Below are positions 26,901-35,562 of a DNA stretch of 62,660 nucleotides, piece by piece (position 1 is the first letter of the stretch; every line of letters begins with the position of its first letter). A program made the position numbers and the translations under genes. A model generated the notes under the pieces. The model saw nothing but the letters and a program-made list of their open reading frames with translations, was not told the DNA's origin and ran no database searches. Source of the stretch: GCA-2705995 sp965661625. Its GTDB lineage: Bacteria > Bacteroidota > Bacteroidia > Flavobacteriales_G > Salibacteraceae. The DNA lies in the NCBI GenBank assembly GCA_965661625.1, contig CBFIEM010000017.1, positions 1 through 62,660 on the forward strand, in the 5' to 3' direction.

Positions 26901-28118
26901 ATGACTACAAACGAAGCGTATATTATAGACGGCATTAGAACTCCAATAGGAAATTTTGGAGGAACGCTTGCTCCGGTTAGAACTGACGATCTCGCTGCAC
27001 ATGTTTTACGCGAATTGCTCAACAGATCAAACACGTTAGATCCGAGTGCTATTGCTGATGTAATAATGGGCTGTGCTAATCAAGCGGGAGAAGACAACCG
27101 CAATGTTGCCCGCATGGCATTATTGCTAGCAGGGTTACCATACACCGTTCCAGGAGAAACCGTAAATCGGCTTTGCGCCTCAGGAATGAGCGCAGTTGTT
27201 CATGCTTATCGCGCTATCCGCAATGGTGATGGAGACGTTTTTATTGCAAGTGGTGTAGAGCACATGACACGTGGCCCTTGGGTTATATCAAAGGCAAGCA
27301 AGCCGTTCGGACGTGATTCTGAAATGCATGACTCTAGTTTTGGATGGCGGTTTATTAATCCGAAGCTCAATGAATTGTATGGAACAGATGGCATGGGCAG
27401 CACTGCGGAAAACTTAGCTGAGCAGTACAACATCAGTCGTGAAGACCAAGATGCCTTCTCGCTTTGGTCACAACAAAAAGCCACCCAAGCGATGGAGGAC
27501 GGAACACTAGCGCAGGAGATTTATCCGGTATCCATCCCTAGACGGAAACAGGACCCTATTCTTTTCGAACATGATGAATTCATCAAGCCAGCCTCAAGTC
27601 TTGAAATTCTAAGCAAACTGCGTCCGGCTTTTAAACAAAATGGTTCTGTAACAGCTGGAAACTCCAGCGGGTTGAATGATGGTGCTGCAGCTCTATTAAT
27701 AGCAAATGAAACAGGCATTAAATCTCATCAACTCAGCCCAATGTCTCGCGTTGTTGCTAGTGGAGTAGCTGGTGTTGAACCTCGCATTATGGGAATAGGA
27801 CCAGTGTATGCCTCGGAAATGGCATTGAAAAAAGCTGGACTAACACTTAATGATATGGACGTGATTGAACTCAATGAGGCTTTTGCGGCACAGTCACTTG
27901 CCGTGACACGCAAATTGGGACTCGAAGACAATGACCCTCGCATTAATCCCAACGGAGGTGCAATTGCAATTGGTCACCCCCTTGGTATGTCAGGTGCTCG
28001 TTTAGTCCAAACTGCATCTCTTGAATTGAAACGCACGGGAAAAAAATATGCGCTATGCACCATGTGCATTGGAGTAGGTCAAGGTTATGCTGTAATTTTA
28101 GAAAATGTTACTACATAA
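26901..28118 (+). CDS. paaJ: 3-oxoadipyl-CoA thiolase
   Basis: Cleaves 3-oxoadipyl-CoA to succinyl-CoA and acetyl-CoA, the last step of phenylacetate catabolism. The 405-residue protein has the nucleophile Cys92 in NRLCASGMSA, and the C-terminal GGAIAIGHPLGMSGAR and CTMCIGVGQG blocks. I chose the ATG at 26901 (MTTNEAYIIDGIRTPIG) because the sequence upstream of it is unlike thiolases. The stop overlaps paaY's start by one base (TAATG). Confidence 0.94.
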   Translation: MTTNEAYIIDGIRTPIGNFGGTLAPVRTDDLAAHVLRELLNRSNTLDPSAIADVIMGCANQAGEDNRNVARMALLLAGLPYTVPGETVNRLCASGMSAVVHAYRAIRNGDGDVFIASGVEHMTRGPWVISKASKPFGRDSEMHDSSFGWRFINPKLNELYGTDGMGSTAENLAEQYNISREDQDAFSLWSQQKATQAMEDGTLAQEIYPVSIPRRKQDPILFEHDEFIKPASSLEILSKLRPAFKQNGSVTAGNSSGLNDGAAALLIANETGIKSHQLSPMSRVVASGVAGVEPRIMGIGPVYASEMALKKAGLTLNDMDVIELNEAFAAQSLAVTRKLGLEDNDPRINPNGGAIAIGHPLGMSGARLVQTASLELKRTGKKYALCTMCIGVGQGYAVILENVTT

Positions 28119-28723
28119 TGGGTAATCACAACATTTACGAGTTCAACGGCTATACTCCCGTTATTCACCCTTCGGCTTTCATTCATCCTAATGCTACCGT
28201 TACCGGAAATGTGACTATTGGAAAAGATGTTTACATTGGACCCGGTGCGGCCATCCGTGGGGACTGGGGAGCGATAGTGATCGGGGATGGTTGTAATGTG
28301 CAGGAAAACTGTACCCTACACATGTTTCCCGGCACGCAAGTGACCTTAGAGCCCTCAGCTCACATTGGTCATGGTGCAATTATTCATGGAGCAACTATTG
28401 GATCAAATTGTCTTGTTGGCATGAACGCGGTAATCATGGATGATGTTGTAATAGGCAGTGAGTCGATTATTGGAGCGCTTACATTTATTGCTGCGAACGA
28501 AGTCATTCCCGAAAGAAGCCTGGTGGTTGGAAATCCTGGAAAAGTCATTAAAGAGGTAAGTGATGAAATGATTGCTTGGAAATCGAAGGGAACAGCACTT
28601 TACCAGAAACTTCCTGACAACTGCCACCAATCTTTACGTCCAGTTGAACCGCTGCGCACACCACCTAAATTCAAACCTAACCAACAAGAAGAATATCACA
28701 CTTGGAAAAAAACAAACTCATGA
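28118..28723 (+). CDS. paaY: PaaY, gamma-carbonic-anhydrase-like hexapeptide protein
   Basis: A 201-residue left-handed beta-helix protein; hexapeptide repeats (ATVTGNVTIGKDVYIGPGA) run from about residue 20 to 150. PaaY homologues have thioesterase activity that salvages CoA from pathway side products. Potential metal histidines are seen in CTLHMFPG and SAHIGHGAIIHG. The start overlaps paaJ by one base, and the stop overlaps the next ORF by 4 bp (ATGA). Confidence 0.92.
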   Translation: MGNHNIYEFNGYTPVIHPSAFIHPNATVTGNVTIGKDVYIGPGAAIRGDWGAIVIGDGCNVQENCTLHMFPGTQVTLEPSAHIGHGAIIHGATIGSNCLVGMNAVIMDDVVIGSESIIGALTFIAANEVIPERSLVVGNPGKVIKEVSDEMIAWKSKGTALYQKLPDNCHQSLRPVEPLRTPPKFKPNQQEEYHTWKKTNS

Positions 28724-29148
28724 AAATAACCCTAGAATTCACCTACATCAATTCGGAGTTTGACCAATCAATTGCCGACCGTTTTCATGATGGTCAAGAA
28801 TCAGATGAAAACGTAAAAGAACTTTGGACCGATGAATTAGAGACACAAGAGCCTGTAAAATCAGTTGTGATTGAAAACCGTTCTACATATACTCTAGCTG
28901 GTGAGCGAAACGGAGAAGCCTTTTCTTTTGACATACCCGACATGTGCGTTTCCACAATTACATATGAAAGTGGAACTTCAGAGAAGTTTGGTGTAAGTCA
29001 ATCAATTCTAAAACAAACGAAACGCGAAATGATCAATGACAGTCATGAACGTATCACATTCTACCTTAAAGGAAAAGACGAACCGGTTAACCCTTTTTTA
29101 GGACTTTATGTTAAAAAGAAAGACTTCCCTAAAGAGTTGAAGCTTTAA
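28720..29148 (+). CDS. hypothetical protein co-transcribed with paaY
   Basis: Not recognised. The 142-residue soluble, acidic protein (MKITLEFTYINSEFDQSIADRFHDG) has no signal peptide and no cysteines around a metal site. The ATG at 28720 overlaps the paaY stop through an ATGA, so it is almost certainly translated from the same mRNA; an upstream ATG at 28702 is less likely. Last gene of the paaI-J-Y group. Confidence 0.75.
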   Translation: MKITLEFTYINSEFDQSIADRFHDGQESDENVKELWTDELETQEPVKSVVIENRSTYTLAGERNGEAFSFDIPDMCVSTITYESGTSEKFGVSQSILKQTKREMINDSHERITFYLKGKDEPVNPFLGLYVKKKDFPKELKL

Positions 29149-29336
29149 AGCTAAACGCAACTATTCTAAAGCAACCTCAATTAAAGGTTTTGTGGCAACT
29201 TTATTGAGAGGGTGGTTGAAAAATGAAGGTAAGCGGCCTTTTTCCTTTTATTCAATAATTGGTGCCTTCTAAAGGTTTTTAATAGCGAGAAAGGCGCTGC
29301 TCATTTATTCTTGTGTTCAAATTCAACCTTTAGACC

Positions 29337-31169
29337 ATGAACACAAAACAAACTATACTAGCAGCACTTTCGCCGTTGCTATTTTCCTCAAGTTTATTCG
29401 CGCAGTGCGCTCCCGGATCAGCGGTTACCAATTTAGATGTGAATAACGCCAATGTTAGCTTACTTACAGGTGGAGACATGTGGTGGGACCTTAACAATTC
29501 TGGTTATGAAATCCCAAAAGGCTCCGGTAAACATGCCTTTTTTGCCAATGCACTTTGGTTTAGCGGAACAGCTCCCTCTGGCCACTTGGTTACAGCAGGA
29601 CAACAATACAGGACAAATGGAAATGATTACTGGCCCGGGCCTTTATCCGACACTGGAACAACTACACCTGCAAATTGCGTTGATTTTGACCGCCATTGGT
29701 CAGTATACAATGATCAAATCATAGCGTTTTTATCAGGTGTTGACACTGCATTAAACATCTTAGAATGGCCTGGCAGAGGAAACCCGCTTACTTTAATGCC
29801 GGAACAAGACCTCGCTCCATTCGTAGACGTTGATGGTGATAACATCTACAATCCTATGAATGGCGACTACCCCAAAATTAAAGGTGATCAAGCTATATAT
29901 TGGGTATTTAACGATAAAGGCAACCTTCACACAGAAACTTTTGGCTCTCCAATTGGAATTGAAGTTCACATGATGGCCTATGCTTACGCTACAAATGACG
30001 ACCTCAACAATACAACCTTCTATAATTATCGTGTATTGAACAAATCAGGATTTGCATATCCCGAAATGTACATGGGGATTTTTGTAGATGGAGACCTCGG
30101 TAACCCAAACGATGATTTCATCGCATCTGACTCTGCGCGGAACATGGCAATACAATACAACGGAAACCCGCACGATTCAGGTCCCTCTGGATATGGACCA
30201 AACCCTCCACAGACGGCTCTCAAAGTGCTATCGACACCAGCATACAACGATGGGTCAAGCGTTCCTTTAAAAGGAATAACGGCTCTTGGCAGTTATGGAA
30301 CAAGCACTTCTGCTCCTACATCAAACATTGAATACTATCAGGTACTCAGGGGAAACTGGACAGATGGAACCCCTGTACTGCATGGAGGCAATGGGCACTA
30401 CACGCACCCAGCGAACCAGAACGCATCCAGCGCAAATTTCATGTTCCCAATTGATCCTTCAAGTAATTGGAATGAATGCAGCGCAAGCAACCAACCCGGC
30501 GACAGAAGGTTTGTAATGCGATTCGATTCTTCTGAATTAAAATTAGATGCCTCGCTTGAATTTACTACTGCAGCATTATTTACAGACTTGCCAATGCCTG
30601 TAGGATGTTCTAATCACAACAACATTACTTCTGTTGGGGATGTAGTTCAAGATTTTCACGATTCTACTCAAACCTGCTACACAGATCAAATTGTGCTCAA
30701 TGAAACTGTAACACAGCCTACTCAGGGCCTAGCTAATGGAAGTATTGGAATCCAAGTAGCAGCCGGAATGGAATACATCAAAGGCGGTCTCTGGAGCACT
30801 GGGGCTGAAACATATAACATTGCCAATTTAGCCAATGGAACGTACACGTTTGTGATTTCAGATGTATCCAATTGCTATAAAACGTTAACAGTCCAGCTGG
30901 GGTCACTTTCGACGGATGACCACCAATTTAGTCAAGGCATTAACTTGTTTCCAAATCCTGCACAAGACGTATTGACCATAGCGTTCAACGATAACACGAA
31001 TAGTACCGTTAAATTTGACATCATAGACTTAACAGGTCGTCAAATTGAGTCAGGCATCATCACCAGCAACAACCATTCATTGTCCGTTGAAAATTACGAG
31101 GCAGGTAGTTATTTCATACGTTTTGAAACCGAATCACAAACTGGAGTGAAGCGTTTCATCGTTCAGTAA
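29337..31169 (+). CDS. T9SS-sorted secreted protein of unknown function
   Basis: A 610-residue secreted protein: signal peptide (about 1-22, ending SSLFAQ), a large Trp/Gly/Asn-rich middle with an Asp-rich calcium-like segment (VDVDGDNIYNPMNGDYP), several cysteines, and a type A C-terminal sorting domain (INLFPNPAQDVLTIAF to the basic end VKRFIVQ). The machinery would export it across the outer membrane and anchor or release it. The intergenic 188 bp upstream shows nothing clear. A terminator follows. Confidence 0.85.
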   Translation: MNTKQTILAALSPLLFSSSLFAQCAPGSAVTNLDVNNANVSLLTGGDMWWDLNNSGYEIPKGSGKHAFFANALWFSGTAPSGHLVTAGQQYRTNGNDYWPGPLSDTGTTTPANCVDFDRHWSVYNDQIIAFLSGVDTALNILEWPGRGNPLTLMPEQDLAPFVDVDGDNIYNPMNGDYPKIKGDQAIYWVFNDKGNLHTETFGSPIGIEVHMMAYAYATNDDLNNTTFYNYRVLNKSGFAYPEMYMGIFVDGDLGNPNDDFIASDSARNMAIQYNGNPHDSGPSGYGPNPPQTALKVLSTPAYNDGSSVPLKGITALGSYGTSTSAPTSNIEYYQVLRGNWTDGTPVLHGGNGHYTHPANQNASSANFMFPIDPSSNWNECSASNQPGDRRFVMRFDSSELKLDASLEFTTAALFTDLPMPVGCSNHNNITSVGDVVQDFHDSTQTCYTDQIVLNETVTQPTQGLANGSIGIQVAAGMEYIKGGLWSTGAETYNIANLANGTYTFVISDVSNCYKTLTVQLGSLSTDDHQFSQGINLFPNPAQDVLTIAFNDNTNSTVKFDIIDLTGRQIESGIITSNNHSLSVENYEAGSYFIRFETESQTGVKRFIVQ

Positions 31170-31191
31170 TCTCTTGCTTTTAGGGCAACTT

Positions 31192-31223
31192 AAAGCACCC
31201 ATACTCGTGGGTGCTTTTTTTTT
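31192..31223 (+). terminator. intrinsic terminator after the T9SS protein
   Basis: AAAGCACCCA (31192-31201), 6-nt loop, TGGGTGCTTT (31208-31217), then T to 31223. Confidence 0.88.
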
Positions 31224-31299
31224 ATCTTGTAGCCTTGAAAATCAACATGCACAAACGGGCTTCAATTCCTCGTTTTTTTACACCGTTAAAAGGATTTTT

Positions 31300-33462
31300 A
31301 TGAAAAAATTTAAACTCCCACTTTTGGCTATTGTGATTGCATCACTTTCATCATGCCACTCAGAAAATAATCAAGAAATGAAATGGCAACAGCTTTCTGT
31401 GGAATACCCAACAACAGAGCAACGTGACTCTGTATCGACATTTTTTGGGGAAGAAGTTCCAGACCCTTATCGTTGGTTAGAAAATGACATGTCAGAAGAA
31501 ACTGCGAACTGGGTTGAACGTCAAAACAAGGTTACATTCGGCTATTTGGATCAAATACCTTTCAGAAGCAACATACAAGACCACCTTACTCAAATATGGA
31601 ATTACGAGAAGCGCAGTGCACCCTTTAAACGAGGAAGCTGGACCTACTTTTATAAGAATGACGGGCTTCAAAATCAAAGTGTAGTTTACAGAAGGACCTC
31701 CGACCAAGAAGCGCCCGAAGTTTTTATTGATCCGAACACATTTTCTAAAGATGGAACCACATCCTTAGCAGGGCTTAGCTTTACCAAAGATGGAAGCATA
31801 TGTTCCTACATGATATCTGAAGGTGGATCAGACTGGAGAAAAGTTATTGTAAAGGACGTTGAGTCTGGAGAAATTCTTGAAGACACGCTTGTGGATGTTA
31901 AATTCTCTGGAACCTCTTGGCTTGGAAACGAAGGCTTTTACTACAGCAGCTATGATAAGCCCAAAGGAAGTGCCCTGAGCGCTAAAACTCAGCAACACAA
32001 GCTTTACTTTCACAAGCTTGGCACTCCGCAATCAGAAGACCGCCTCGTTTTTGGTGGTGAAAATGCCCGTAGGTATATCGGTGCTGGCGTTACTGAAAAC
32101 CAACAATTCCTTGTTGTAAGCGCTGCCAATAGTACTTCAGGCAATGAGCTCTACATTAAGCGTTTACCCGATGGCGAAATCCAACAAATTGCACAGGGCT
32201 TTGAGCACGACTTTAATGTAGTTCATGCTGAAGATAATGCGATTTACATTCTAACTAATTTAAACGCTCCCAACAAACAACTGCTCAAACTCAGTGCTCC
32301 AGGCTTTGACCTGAATGAAGCTGAGGTTATAATACCTGAAAATGAAATGCCCTTAAGCGTTAATTCAGGTTCGAACTCCCTGTTCGCTGTTTATATGAAA
32401 GATGCAATTTCATATATCGAGCAGTATACTCTTGGTGGAGAACTCATCCGGGTGGTAGATCTACCAGGAGTTGGAAGTGCCGGTGGTTTCTCAGGAAAAA
32501 TGGAAGATAGCACACTTTATTACTCCTTTTCGAGCTACATAAACCCATCAACCATTTACAAATACAATGCAACTGATGGGAGTTCGGAGAAGCACTTTCA
32601 ACCTGAAATAAATTTTGACCCAAATGAGTTTGAGTCCAAGCAGGTTTTTTATACCTCAAAAGATGGAACTAAGATTCCTATGATTATCACCCACAAGAAA
32701 GGCTTAAAATTGGATGGGACCAATCCGACGTTACTATATGGGTACGGCGGATTCAACGTTAGCATTACACCTTCTTTCTCTGTAAGTCGAATTCCGTGGT
32801 TAGAAAACGGTGGCATATGGGCTGTTGCCAACCTGCGCGGAGGAGGAGAATACGGCAGAGCGTGGCACGATGCCGGAATTAAACAGAAAAAACAGAATGT
32901 TTTTGATGACTTCATAGCAGCTGGAGAATACCTCATCACTTCAAAGTATACGTCACCCCAAAAGCTCGCTATAAAAGGTGGTTCGAATGGAGGGTTACTA
33001 GTTGGAGCAGTTATGACCCAGCGTCCTGATTTAATGGCAGTTGCTTTGCCTGCTGTTGGAGTATTGGACATGTTAAGGTACCATACCTTTACAGCTGGTG
33101 CTGGATGGGCATATGATTATGGAACAGCAGAGGATAGCCCTGAGATGTTCAAATACCTCTTGAATTACTCCCCTGTTCATAATGTTAAAAAGGGAACGGA
33201 ATACCCAGCTACATTGGTTACAACTGGTGACCATGACGACCGCGTTGTTCCCGCTCATTCACATAAATTCACAAGTGCTTTACAAGCGGCCCAAACTGGA
33301 ACTAATCCAGTTCTAACACGTATAAATGTGAACGCAGGACACGGTGCGGGAAAACCAACTGAAATGGTAATTGCTGAAATTGCAGATGAGCTAGCATTTA
33401 CCTTCTGGAATATGAAATACACTTCCCTCCCCACATATGAGGAAAAGGAAACGGCCAAGTAA
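31300..33462 (+). CDS. prolyl oligopeptidase family lipoprotein (S9A)
   Basis: A 720-residue serine peptidase cutting short proline-containing peptides, probably in the periplasm. A lipoprotein signal ends in the lipobox SLSSC at residue 19. The N-terminal part holds the start of the S9 fold (DPYRWLEND) and a seven-bladed propeller (about 75-430). The catalytic domain has the nucleophile Ser near residue 562 (GGSNGGLL), Asp near 644 (GDHDDRV) and His near 680 (NAGHGAG). I use the ATG at 31300 (with AAAGGA upstream), since an upstream in-frame start at 31174 would read through the preceding terminator. Confidence 0.92.
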   Translation: MKKFKLPLLAIVIASLSSCHSENNQEMKWQQLSVEYPTTEQRDSVSTFFGEEVPDPYRWLENDMSEETANWVERQNKVTFGYLDQIPFRSNIQDHLTQIWNYEKRSAPFKRGSWTYFYKNDGLQNQSVVYRRTSDQEAPEVFIDPNTFSKDGTTSLAGLSFTKDGSICSYMISEGGSDWRKVIVKDVESGEILEDTLVDVKFSGTSWLGNEGFYYSSYDKPKGSALSAKTQQHKLYFHKLGTPQSEDRLVFGGENARRYIGAGVTENQQFLVVSAANSTSGNELYIKRLPDGEIQQIAQGFEHDFNVVHAEDNAIYILTNLNAPNKQLLKLSAPGFDLNEAEVIIPENEMPLSVNSGSNSLFAVYMKDAISYIEQYTLGGELIRVVDLPGVGSAGGFSGKMEDSTLYYSFSSYINPSTIYKYNATDGSSEKHFQPEINFDPNEFESKQVFYTSKDGTKIPMIITHKKGLKLDGTNPTLLYGYGGFNVSITPSFSVSRIPWLENGGIWAVANLRGGGEYGRAWHDAGIKQKKQNVFDDFIAAGEYLITSKYTSPQKLAIKGGSNGGLLVGAVMTQRPDLMAVALPAVGVLDMLRYHTFTAGAGWAYDYGTAEDSPEMFKYLLNYSPVHNVKKGTEYPATLVTTGDHDDRVVPAHSHKFTSALQAAQTGTNPVLTRINVNAGHGAGKPTEMVIAEIADELAFTFWNMKYTSLPTYEEKETAK

Positions 33463-33504
33463 AATCAGTCCTTTGGATTATTTTTGAACAATCAACACGA
33501 AGAC

Positions 33505-35550
33505 ATGAAATTACAGAACTACGTAAACGGAAAATGGGTAGAAGGAGCTGGAAACGGCGTAGAATTATTCAATGCGATAAACGGTGAACATGTTGCTACT
33601 GCAGATGCCTCCGGCATCGATTTTAGCGAGGTATTGACTTATGGAAGAAATACTGGAGGACCTGCCTTAAGAAAAATGACTTTTCTTGAGCGGGGTTTAA
33701 TGCTCAAAAAGCTTGCCCTTCATTTGATGAAAAAGAAGGATCAATTTTACAAAGTGTCTTGGGCGACTGGAGCTACGAAACAAGACTCATGGGTAGATAT
33801 TGAAGGTGGGATTGGCAACCTGTTTTCATACGCTAGTCTGCGCAAACAGTTTCCTAATGAAACCTATCACGTAGATGGAGATCACATTAACCTTTCCAAA
33901 CAAGGAACGTTCATTGGGCACCACATAATGGTACCTAAAGAAGGGGTAGCTATTCATATCAATGCTTACAACTTCCCAGTATGGGGCATGCTCGAGAAAG
34001 TTGCTGTAAACTGGCTCGCTGGGGTTCCCGCTGTGGTTAAACCAGCAACAGCTACAAGCTACTTGACCGAAGTTGTTGCGAAGGAAATTATTGCAAGTGG
34101 CATTCTTCCTGAAGGTGCCCTTCAACTTATATGCGGTTCTGCAAGGGGAATAACAGACCATGTTGAAAGTCAAGATGTTGTAACATTTACAGGGAGCGCT
34201 TCTACGGGTAGGATGTTAAAGTCATCTCCGCGCATACTGGAAGAAGCGGTTCCGTTCAATATGGAAGCAGACTCGCTCAATGCTTCGGTATTAGCTCCTG
34301 ATGCTGTTCCAGGCACTCCAGAGTTCGACCTCTTTCTAAAAGAAGTGCGTCGGGAAATGACCACAAAAGCAGGGCAAAAATGCACTGCCATTCGACGGAT
34401 TATTGTTCCTGAGAACTTGATGGAAGATGTGCAACTAGGACTGAGTGCTGCACTGAAAAAAACAGTCATTGGAGACCCCCAAACGGAAGGAGTTCGCATG
34501 GGCGCCCTTGCCGGTCAAGACCAACGTCGTGAGGTCAAAGAGCAGCTCGATGTATTGCTAAAAGAGCAGTCTATTGTATTTGGAGATGCCAATCATTGTG
34601 ATGTAGTTGGTTCAGACGACCAAAAAGGAGCATTCATGTCTCCGATACTTATGGTTAACGAAGATCCTTTTAACAAACAAGCTGTACATGAAGTTGAAGC
34701 GTTTGGTCCTGTTGCCACGTTACTGCCATACAATGGGCTGGATGAGGCCATTGCTTTAACGAAATTGGGAAAAGGTTCGCTAGTGAGTTCGATTGCAACT
34801 GGCGATGCGTCTACTGCACGTAATTATGCCATTGGAGCAGCATCACATCATGGCCGAATATTGGTGATTGATGAATCAAGTTCTAAGGAGCAAACTGGCC
34901 ATGGGTCACCGCTTCCTATGCTTGTTCACGGCGGACCAGGAAGAGCTGGCGGAGGTGAAGAAATGGGCGGCAAACGAGGTGTAATGCACTACCTTCAACG
35001 AACAGCTATTCAGGGGTCACCAGATATGGTTACTGCCATTACAAATCAGTACCAATACGGAGCAAAACAGCTAGAGTCAAATCCTCATGTTTTTAGGAAG
35101 CATTTCGAAGAACTTCAAGTTGGCGACACCGTGTTTACGCACAAACACACTGTCACCACTTCTGACATTGTAAACTTTGCCAACGTGAGCGGTGATAATT
35201 TCTACGCCCATATGGATGAAACATCATTAGAAGGCACCATATTCGAACAACGTGTTGCACATGGGTACTTTGTACTTTCAAAAGCAGCCGGACTGTTTGT
35301 TGACCCGAAAAAAGGACCTGTACTTTTAAATTACGGAATTGACGAATGCAGATTTGTCAAGCCCGTTTATGCAGGTGCAACGATAGGTGTACGGTTTACA
35401 GTAAAAGAAAAAATCGATCAAGAAAAACGTTCGGAAGAAGACATTGCAAAAGGGATTGTGAAGTTTTTGGTGGACGTATATGATGATCAAGGAGAAACGG
35501 TAGCCTTAGCAACCATATTGACGATGGTAAAAAAAATCAACCAAGATTAA
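33505..35550 (+). CDS. paaZ: bifunctional oxepin-CoA hydrolase / 3-oxo-5,6-dehydrosuberyl-CoA semialdehyde dehydrogenase PaaZ
   Basis: Opens the oxepin ring and oxidises the resulting aldehyde. The 681-residue protein fuses an N-terminal aldehyde dehydrogenase (about 1-510; nucleophile Cys293 in GQKCTAIRR) to a C-terminal MaoC (R)-hydratase domain (about 530-675; catalytic block VSGDNFYAHMDE, then HGYFVLSKAAG). The ATG at 33505 fits the family; a TTG seven codons earlier is less likely. The gene sits 42 bp after the peptidase gene and 12 bp before the sensor kinase. Confidence 0.95.
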   Translation: MKLQNYVNGKWVEGAGNGVELFNAINGEHVATADASGIDFSEVLTYGRNTGGPALRKMTFLERGLMLKKLALHLMKKKDQFYKVSWATGATKQDSWVDIEGGIGNLFSYASLRKQFPNETYHVDGDHINLSKQGTFIGHHIMVPKEGVAIHINAYNFPVWGMLEKVAVNWLAGVPAVVKPATATSYLTEVVAKEIIASGILPEGALQLICGSARGITDHVESQDVVTFTGSASTGRMLKSSPRILEEAVPFNMEADSLNASVLAPDAVPGTPEFDLFLKEVRREMTTKAGQKCTAIRRIIVPENLMEDVQLGLSAALKKTVIGDPQTEGVRMGALAGQDQRREVKEQLDVLLKEQSIVFGDANHCDVVGSDDQKGAFMSPILMVNEDPFNKQAVHEVEAFGPVATLLPYNGLDEAIALTKLGKGSLVSSIATGDASTARNYAIGAASHHGRILVIDESSSKEQTGHGSPLPMLVHGGPGRAGGGEEMGGKRGVMHYLQRTAIQGSPDMVTAITNQYQYGAKQLESNPHVFRKHFEELQVGDTVFTHKHTVTTSDIVNFANVSGDNFYAHMDETSLEGTIFEQRVAHGYFVLSKAAGLFVDPKKGPVLLNYGIDECRFVKPVYAGATIGVRFTVKEKIDQEKRSEEDIAKGIVKFLVDVYDDQGETVALATILTMVKKINQD

Positions 35551-35562
35551 ATCGCACCAACA

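Noticed and set aside
31174..31299. In-frame N-terminal extension of the prolyl oligopeptidase
   Set aside because: It would run through the terminator at 31192-31223, and the ATG at 31300 directly precedes a good lipoprotein signal.
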